Assembly (NCBI RefSeq): GCF_016907955.1
Contig: NZ_JAFBCX010000023.1
Span: forward strand, 38,505 to 102,504
Length of the DNA stretch: 64,000 bases
Reading direction: 5' to 3'
Source of the DNA: Lentzea nigeriaca
GTDB taxonomy: Bacteria > Actinomycetota > Actinomycetes > Mycobacteriales > Pseudonocardiaceae
In this document: one piece after another, positions 59,027 to 64,000 of the stretch
Position numbering within the stretch: position 1 is the first letter of the stretch
Layout of the letters: each line of letters begins with the position of its first letter
Notes under the pieces: generated by a model
The model's input: the letters and a program-made list of their open reading frames with translations, nothing else
What the model was told of the DNA's origin: nothing
Databases searched by the model: none
Made by a program: the position numbers and the translations under genes

Positions 59027-61261
59027 ATGATCCCGTTGATCCTCCCGCTCGACGACCCGGCGGCCGACCTGGCCGCGGTCGGGGGCAAGGGCGCCTCGCT
59101 GGTGAGGCTGACCAGAGCCCGGCTGCCGGTGCCCGCCGGGTTCTGCCTCACGACCCGCGCCTACCGGGAGCGGTCGATGGAGGGCGTGCTGGAGGCGTTC
59201 CGCGAGCTGGGCGGGCCGGTGGCGGTGCGGTCGTCGGCCACCGCGGAGGACCTGCCGTCGCTGTCGTTCGCCGGGCAGCACGACACGGTGCTGAACGTGT
59301 CCGAGGACGGGCTGTTCGACGCGATCCTGCAGTGCTGGGACTCGCTGCGGTCCGCCCGTGCCGTCGCCTACCGCGAGAACAACGGTGTCGAGTCCGCGGA
59401 GATGGCCGTCGTCGTGCAACGGATGGTGCCCGCGGAGGTGTCCGGGGTGCTGTTCACTGCCGATCCGCTGACCGGACGCCCCGAGCCGGTGATCAACGCG
59501 GTGCGCGGGCTCGGAGAGGCGCTGGTCAGCGGTGAGGCCGACTCGTCCGACCTGCTCTCCGACGTGCGGAAACGCGAACTGATCGAGTTCGGCGAGCGGA
59601 TCGAGAACCTGTTCAAGATGCCGATGGACGTCGAGTGGGCGTTGGCCGGTGACGAGTTCCGGATCCTGCAGGCGCGGCCCATCACGTCGTTCCGGGTCGA
59701 GTGGAACGACACGCTCGACGGCGACTACCTGTGGTCCAACGGCAACGTCGGCGAGGCTCTGCCCGAGGTCATGACGCCGGTGACGTGGTCGCTGGTGAAG
59801 GTGCTGTCGAGCATGACGATCGGGCCACACCGGATCTCCGGCAACATCGGCGGCCGCTTCTACCTCAACATCAGCACCTACTCCGCGCTCGGCACGGCCG
59901 TCGGGAGGACCGAGCGGATGCTGCGGTCCGGCGAGGAGACGTTCGGGCGCATCCCGGCCGGGGTGACGGTGCCGCCGCTGCCGATGTCGCGGCTCGCGAT
60001 CCTGGCCGCCGTGGCGCGCGGCGCGGGCGGGCCGATCAAGCAGCGGATCCTCTACCGGACACAGCTGCCGCGACTTGTCCGGGAGAACCCCGCGCGCTGT
60101 GCCGCCGCACGCGAGGCCATCGCCGCGTGCACCACCCCGCAGGCGTTGCTCGACCTCTGGCGCAACGACATCGACCAGCTGTTGCGGCACGTGTGCCCGA
60201 TCCTCGACGCCGGCGCACGCATGATCGCGGGCGGTCCTGCGGCGTTCCGGCGTGAGCTCGTCGCGCTGGTCGGTGAGGAGAACGCGACGACGCTGCTGAC
60301 CGGCTTCCACGCGGGCGCCGGGTTGTCGAGCATCGGGCCGTTGATCGGGCTGGCGCGGGTGCGGTCGGGCGAGATGAGCTTCGCGGAGTACCGCGAACAG
60401 TGGGGCCATCGGTCCCACAACGAGTTCGAGGTCCACCAACCACGTCCCGCCGAGGCGCCGACGTGGATCGCGGCGCAGATGGACCGGCTGGGTGATCCGG
60501 TCGCGCTGCTGGAGCGGCAGGCGACCGCGCGGGCGCGGGCGTGGGACCGGCTGGTGGCGGCGCATCCGCGGCAGGCACGTCGCATCGAGCGGCGGCTGGC
60601 GAAGATCGGCGCCGGGGCGCGGGCACGCGAACAGGCCCGTTCCGAGATGGCGCGCGCGTTCTGGGTGATGCGGGCATTCCTGCTGCGTGCCGGCGAACTG
60701 ACGAAGTCCGGTGACGACCTGTTCTTCCTGCCGATCGACGACGTCCTGCGCTTGCTGGGCGGCGAGACGTCGTTGCTGGACCGCGTGCACGCGCAACGGA
60801 GGGCCTACGAGCGCTATTGCCTGCTGCCGCCCTATCCGGCGGTGATCCGGGGCCGGTTCGACCCGGAGTCCTGGGCGGCCTCACCGAACCGGCGGGCCGA
60901 TCTCCACGACGCGACGACCGACGTGCCGATGCCGTCGGACGTCACCGGGTTCCCCGGCTCGGCGGGCGTGGTCGAAGGAGTGGCCCGCGTGCTGCGCCGG
61001 ATCGACGAGGGCAGGGCCCTGGAACCGGGCGAGATCCTCGTGACCTCGGTGACGAACATCGGCTGGACACCGTTGTTCACCCGTGCCGCCGCCATCGTGA
61101 CCGATGTCGGCGCCCCTCTCTCGCACGCGGCGATCGTGGCTCGGGAACTGGGAATTCCGGCGGTGGTGGGTTGCGGCAACGCCACGACCCGCATCGCCAC
61201 GGGAGACGTCATCCAGGTGGACGGGGCACGGGGAACCGTGACGAAGGTGTCCAGAAAATAG
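59027..61261 (+). CDS. PEP synthase-type protein, rifampin phosphotransferase-like
   Basis: 744 aa. N-terminal ATP-grasp PEP/pyruvate-binding domain (VGGKGASLVRLTRARLPVPA; ILQARPITSF), a central domain of about 350 residues and a C-terminal swivelling phosphohistidine domain (PLSHAAIVARELGIPAVVG). This three-domain order is that of rifampin phosphotransferase, but at 744 residues it is shorter than typical Rph (about 860). Role as antibiotic-modifying enzyme or PEP synthase cannot be decided by reading. Its end carries a 15-bp tandem duplication around the TAG stop. Confidence 0.9.
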   Translation: MIPLILPLDDPAADLAAVGGKGASLVRLTRARLPVPAGFCLTTRAYRERSMEGVLEAFRELGGPVAVRSSATAEDLPSLSFAGQHDTVLNVSEDGLFDAILQCWDSLRSARAVAYRENNGVESAEMAVVVQRMVPAEVSGVLFTADPLTGRPEPVINAVRGLGEALVSGEADSSDLLSDVRKRELIEFGERIENLFKMPMDVEWALAGDEFRILQARPITSFRVEWNDTLDGDYLWSNGNVGEALPEVMTPVTWSLVKVLSSMTIGPHRISGNIGGRFYLNISTYSALGTAVGRTERMLRSGEETFGRIPAGVTVPPLPMSRLAILAAVARGAGGPIKQRILYRTQLPRLVRENPARCAAAREAIAACTTPQALLDLWRNDIDQLLRHVCPILDAGARMIAGGPAAFRRELVALVGEENATTLLTGFHAGAGLSSIGPLIGLARVRSGEMSFAEYREQWGHRSHNEFEVHQPRPAEAPTWIAAQMDRLGDPVALLERQATARARAWDRLVAAHPRQARRIERRLAKIGAGARAREQARSEMARAFWVMRAFLLRAGELTKSGDDLFFLPIDDVLRLLGGETSLLDRVHAQRRAYERYCLLPPYPAVIRGRFDPESWAASPNRRADLHDATTDVPMPSDVTGFPGSAGVVEGVARVLRRIDEGRALEPGEILVTSVTNIGWTPLFTRAAAIVTDVGAPLSHAAIVARELGIPAVVGCGNATTRIATGDVIQVDGARGTVTKVSRK

Positions 61262-61275
61262 GTGTCCAGAAAATG
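61246..61275 (+). repeat. 15-bp tandem repeat at the end of the PEP synthase-like gene
   Basis: GGTGTCCAGAAAAT followed by A or G is repeated back to back (61246-61260, 61261-61275). The TAG stop spans the junction between the two units. Confidence 0.8.
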
Positions 61276-61284
61276 GGCGTGCTG

Positions 61285-61318
61285 AACCCACCACCCGTCC
61301 GCCTCCGGGTGGCGGGTT
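61285..61318. terminator. Bidirectional stem-loop terminator
   Basis: A 13-bp stem (AACCCACCACCCG with CGGGTGGCGGGTT) with one A.C mismatch and an 8-base loop, between the convergent PEP synthase-like and HPF-like genes. Confidence 0.75.
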
Positions 61319-61331
61319 CCGCACTCCGAGG

Positions 61332-61625
61332 TCAGTTGTGCGCGGGAACGCAGTCGTACATCGAGACGAGCTGACGCCGCATGCGTTCCCGCAGCAGGTC
61401 GATCACCTCGGTGACGGTGTCCGCCTCCGCGTACGCCTGCACCTCGACCCACTTCAGGTCGAGCCGGGCGTGCGCGTGGATGACGGACTTGTCCGAAGTC
61501 AGGTTGACCCAGGCGAAGTCGACCCGGTCGGGCGCGTAGCGGTCGAGCGAACCGATCCGCGCAGACGCGTAGTCCCTGGCCTGCTCCGGAATGGCCTCCG
61601 CGAGCGAGACCTGGATGTAGTCCAT
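61332..61625 (-). CDS. Short HPF/S30AE-like (ribosome hibernation factor-like) protein
   Basis: 97 aa from the ATG at 61625 with GGAGG 9 bases upstream. The sequence (MDYIQVSLAEAIPEQARDYA; VNLTSDKSVIHAHARLDLKW; VIDLLRERMRRQL) matches the N-terminal beta-alpha domain of HPF/YfiA proteins, but the long C-terminal dimerisation domain of actinomycete HPF is absent. It might bind the ribosome or another RNA. Monocistronic. Confidence 0.7.
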   Translation of the reverse strand: MDYIQVSLAEAIPEQARDYASARIGSLDRYAPDRVDFAWVNLTSDKSVIHAHARLDLKWVEVQAYAEADTVTEVIDLLRERMRRQLVSMYDCVPAHN

Positions 61626-61784
61626 CGGCACCTGCCTCCTCAAGGCAACGCGGCATCGCCGCGTGGCCAGTTCGACGGTACGAAAGCGATCGCAACGCCG
61701 AACCAGGCGTTGGTCCCGACAGAGCAGGGTCTTTCTGCTGTGACAATTCCTTTTGGAATGGTGCCGGTGCCGGACCTGGGTGTG

Positions 61785-62255
61785 TCACTTGATCAGGGCG
61801 GAGACCTTCTGGTCGAGCTGTTCCTCGGTGGGCGAGCCGGTGAGCAGCTCCACCGAGCCGTCGGTGCGGACGAACGCGAACGTCGGCTGAGCGGTCACGC
61901 CGAACCGCTTCCACACGGAACCGTCGAGGTCGGCGAGGTGCGGGAACCCGGTCATCCTGTGGTCGGACACGAACTTCTTCATCGCGTCGAGCTGGTCCTC
62001 CGCCGCGACGCCGACGAACTGGACCTTGTTGTGCCGCTTGGCCATCTGCTCGACCTGCTCCGCCTCGGCGTTGCACGAGGGGCACCACGGCGTCCAGAAC
62101 CACAGCACGGCGGGCTGGCCGACGAGCTTGTCGCCGCGGAACTCCGCGCCCTCCAGCGTCTTCGCGGTGAACTGGAACTTCTCCGGGGTGGGCGCCTTCT
62201 CGGCGCACCCCGCGAGCAGCAGCACGACTCCCAGCAGTACTCCGAGGATGCGCAT
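61785..62255 (-). CDS. TlpA/ResA-type thioredoxin-fold lipoprotein
   Basis: 156 aa from the ATG at 62255; lipobox LLLAGC (Cys17). Active site WCPSC in FWTPWCPSCNAEAEQVEQ is a thioredoxin-like pair. It would reduce or oxidise thiols on the outside of the membrane with electrons from the CcdA-type protein encoded 8 bp upstream on the same strand. Typical in cytochrome c maturation or oxidative protein folding. Confidence 0.92.
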   Translation of the reverse strand: MRILGVLLGVVLLLAGCAEKAPTPEKFQFTAKTLEGAEFRGDKLVGQPAVLWFWTPWCPSCNAEAEQVEQMAKRHNKVQFVGVAAEDQLDAMKKFVSDHRMTGFPHLADLDGSVWKRFGVTAQPTFAFVRTDGSVELLTGSPTEEQLDQKVSALIK

Positions 62256-62263
62256 CGGGCTCC

Positions 62264-63055
62264 TCACCTCCTGTCTGGGCGTACGGCCTTGCGCCTCCTC
62301 CGGTTCAGCCACCAGCCGCCCGCGATCACCAGCACGACCACGAACGGCCACGGGCCCAGCGCCCCCACGATCTCGGCGAGCGTGCCCTGGAACCGTCCGG
62401 CCGCGCCCACGACGGGGTCGCGTGAACTGCCGTTGGCCAGGAACAGCCGCAACTCGTAGACGCCGTAGTACGTCACGTACGCGCCCATCACGACGAGCAC
62501 CACACCGCCGAGGCGTCCGACGTGCGGCAGAAGCTTCCTGATGCGCGGTGCGAGCAGAGAACCGGCTACGGCGAGTGCGGTGACCACGAGGCCCATGCCG
62601 AGCGCGTAGGCGAGGAACGCGGTGAAGCCCGACTCCAGCGACGTCCCGATCAGGACGAGGAACGGGCCGACCGCGCACGAGAGAGAGGCGATGGCGAACG
62701 CGATGCCGTAGCCGTACATCGACCAGAGGCTCTTCGGGGCCGCCTGGAGCTTCGGCAGCCGGAGGTAGAGCTCCTTGCCGAGCAGCAGGAGCACGCCGAC
62801 GCCGAGCATGGCGAGTCCGATCACGACGGTCACGAACGGCAGGTACCGCTTCAGCGTCGTGGCCACCGGGGTCAGGACGAGACCGAACAGTCCGAAAAAG
62901 GTGACAAACCCGGCGGTCATGACCAAACCGGACATAAAGGCGCGGCCCGCGTTGTCCCGCGCGACGAGTGCCAAATACGCAGGCAGCATCGCGAATCCGC
63001 ACGGGTTGACCGTGGCCAGCATTCCGGCGATGACGGCTAATGCGACGTCGTTCAC
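62264..63055 (-). CDS. CcdA/DsbD-type thiol-redox membrane protein
   Basis: 263 aa from the GTG at 63055. Six or seven helices and the two redox cysteines in VNPCGFAMLP and SLSCAVGPF mark CcdA, which passes electrons from thioredoxin to extracytoplasmic partners such as the TlpA-like lipoprotein behind it. Codon 6 is TTA (63040-63038). The start codon lies 23 bp from that of the divergent DedA gene; TACCGT (63068-63063) 7 bases upstream fits a leaderless mRNA. Confidence 0.92.
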   Translation of the reverse strand: MNDVALAVIAGMLATVNPCGFAMLPAYLALVARDNAGRAFMSGLVMTAGFVTFFGLFGLVLTPVATTLKRYLPFVTVVIGLAMLGVGVLLLLGKELYLRLPKLQAAPKSLWSMYGYGIAFAIASLSCAVGPFLVLIGTSLESGFTAFLAYALGMGLVVTALAVAGSLLAPRIRKLLPHVGRLGGVVLVVMGAYVTYYGVYELRLFLANGSSRDPVVGAAGRFQGTLAEIVGALGPWPFVVVLVIAGGWWLNRRRRKAVRPDRR

Positions 63056-63062
63056 AGCGGCG

Positions 63063-63072
63063 ACGGTAGTGT
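63063..63072. promoter_or_regulatory. Overlapping -10 elements of the divergent ccdA-type and dedA genes
   Basis: Rightward TAGTGT (63067-63072) and leftward TACCGT (63068-63063) share 2 bp. Each ends 6-7 bases before its own GTG start codon, so both mRNAs should be leaderless. No good -35 was seen on either strand. Confidence 0.5.
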
Positions 63073-63078
63073 TGTCGC

Positions 63079-63723
63079 GTGCCGATCGAACAGTGGCTCG
63101 AAGCCATCCCACCTCTGCTGGTGTACGTGATCGTCGGCCTGGTGATCGGTTTCGAGTCCCTCGGGATCCCGCTGCCGGGTGAGATCGTGCTGGTCACGGC
63201 CTCGCTGCTGGCGTCGCAGCACGACCATCTGAGCCCGTTGTGGATCGGTGTGTGGGCGAGCGCGGGAGCGATCATCGGCGACAACTTCGGCTATCTCATC
63301 GGACGGCGCGGCGGACCGCGGTTGTTCGCGTGGATGGGCCGGAAATTCCCCAAGCACTTCGGCGAAACACAGGTCGAACACGCCCGTCGCGTGTTCCAGA
63401 AACGCGGCGCCTGGGCCGTGTTCTTCGGCCGGTTCATCGCTCTGCTGCGCATTCTCGCCGGGCCGCTGGCGGGTTCGCTGCACATGAACTACGGCAAGTT
63501 CCTGGTGGCCAACGCTCTCGGCGGCGTGGTGTGGGCCGGCGGCACGGCGGCGGCCGTCTACTACCTCGGCGTGGTCGCCGAGAAGTGGTTGAAGGGCTTC
63601 TCCTACGCGGGCCTGACGATCGCCGTGGTGGCCGGTGGAATCGGCATCTTCGTGGTGAAGCGCCGTCTGGCCAAGGCCGCGGAGCAGGAGCTCGAAGGAA
63701 AGGAAGAGGTCACGCCCGCGTAG
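63079..63723 (+). CDS. DedA/SNARE-associated family membrane protein, second copy
   Basis: 214 aa from a GTG at 63079. DedA hallmarks (ESLGIPLPGEIVLVTASLLA; FFGRFIALLRILAGPLAG) are intact. It shares little sequence with the DedA at 20968, so the two are different subfamilies. Proposed role in lipid-carrier flipping; substrate unknown. Confidence 0.9.
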   Translation: MPIEQWLEAIPPLLVYVIVGLVIGFESLGIPLPGEIVLVTASLLASQHDHLSPLWIGVWASAGAIIGDNFGYLIGRRGGPRLFAWMGRKFPKHFGETQVEHARRVFQKRGAWAVFFGRFIALLRILAGPLAGSLHMNYGKFLVANALGGVVWAGGTAAAVYYLGVVAEKWLKGFSYAGLTIAVVAGGIGIFVVKRRLAKAAEQELEGKEEVTPA

Positions 63724-63737
63724 CCCACGCGGCGATC

Positions 63738-63884
63738 TGGGCCGTGCCGCGCGGGAAAGTCGAGGCCGGCGACGCCGGGCGCTGTCAGCGTCACCAGGCG
63801 GCGCTTGCGCAGGAGCCGTCGCGCGGCGGCCGGCTCGCGGTCCCGTCCCACCAGACGAGTCCACGAGCCGACCGATGACCACAT
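63738..63884 (-). pseudogene. Truncated STAND/AfsR-like regulator remnant
   Basis: From the ATG at 63884 the frame reads SWTRLVGRDREPAAARRLL and RKRRLVTLTAPGVAGL, the start of LuxR/AfsR-type ATPase domains (normally LVGRDRE...RLVTLTGPGGVGKTRLA). The P-loop is already degraded (APGVAGL) and the similarity stops within about 48 residues, in front of the DedA gene end. On the leftward strand, TTGACA (63938-63933) and TAACTA (63917-63912) stand upstream with a 15-bp spacer. Remnant of a larger regulator. Confidence 0.6.
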
Positions 63885-64000
63885 GCGCGGAGTTCTAGAA
63901 CCAATGCCGTGTAGTTAGCGGCGTGGGCTGGCTGTCAAGGCCGGCTGAAACAGGCAACGGAGTTCCTGCTAGAACAGCGTCGACCAAGATCGTTGCTCTG
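63885..64000. other. Right-edge intergenic sequence
   Basis: No gene is seen in the last 116 bases apart from the possible leftward promoter of the regulator remnant (TTGACA at 63938-63933). Confidence 0.4.

Noticed and set aside
58967..60796. Long leftward extension of the YCII frame
   Set aside because: It is antisense to the PEP synthase-like gene. The YCII protein has a clear ATG at 58966 with a GGAG ribosome site.
1..64000. CRISPR arrays, tRNA or rRNA genes, insertion sequences
   Set aside because: No regularly spaced repeats, cloverleaf or rRNA-like stretches, transposase motifs or target-site duplications were found on reading both strands.

Overview
The window is high-GC DNA with GTG/TTG starts, dense same-strand operons joined by ATGA/GTGA/TGATG overlaps, AfsR/SARP and ECF-sigma regulators, Tat and lipoprotein secretion signals and rare TTA codons. 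This fits a filamentous actinomycete, most likely a Pseudonocardiales-type genome (inference from gene style only). No tRNA, rRNA, CRISPR array, phage or intact insertion sequence was seen. It reads as chromosomal accessory sequence rich in secreted enzymes, transporters and regulators.

Layout. 0-10 kb: a membrane protein cut by the left edge, a Tat-exported beta-propeller/amidohydrolase, an SRPBCC protein, a TerB-like protein, a large secreted subtilase, a membrane metallophosphoesterase, and a coupled pair (golvesin-like membrane protein and histidine phosphatase). 10-14 kb: a compact heat-shock-like module with a J-domain protein, two small proteins, a 106-aa protein, an HspR-like MerR regulator, a DivIVA-like coiled-coil protein and Hsp20, with a near-consensus promoter and a HAIR-like operator. 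14-19 kb: a beta-helix lipoprotein, a sugar-efflux MFS protein, a gamma-glutamyltransferase homologue and a polysaccharide lyase. 18.5-23 kb: a three-gene two-component operon, DedA, and a second MFS protein. 23-30.5 kb: alpha-carbonic anhydrase, serine hydrolase plus YjbR protein, MBL hydrolase divergent from LysR, an alkB-rubredoxin fusion with its TetR regulator, and MarR divergent from an alpha/beta hydrolase.

30.5-45 kb: alpha-amylase, methyltransferase, SGNH esterase, a bacterial Roco (LRR-GTPase) protein beside a frameshifted small gene, a membrane protein, an AfsR-type SARP/NB-ARC/TPR regulator, a ricin-type lectin whose upstream region carries a SARP-like direct repeat, and a secreted sugar-dehydrogenase/LamG pair. 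45-53 kb: an NMT1-type ABC transporter and a CUT1 sugar ABC transporter co-transcribed with a phytanoyl-CoA dioxygenase homologue. The sugar-dehydrogenase operon and the NMT1 transporter have near-consensus promoters followed by the same GGAAAGCGCTTTCC palindrome, so one LacI-type repressor may control both.

53-64 kb: a PAF-acetylhydrolase-like enzyme, decayed SARP/UTRA regulator fragments, a class A beta-lactamase with an SDG motif, two RsbW-like ATPases and an ECF sigma factor, a CopC protein, an ECF sigma/YCII pair, a PEP-synthase/rifampin-phosphotransferase-like enzyme, an HPF-like protein, a TlpA/CcdA thiol-redox pair, a second DedA, and a truncated STAND-type regulator remnant at the right edge. 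Regulatory DNA is the most distinctive layer of this window: several promoter-operator arrangements can be read directly and are listed separately.
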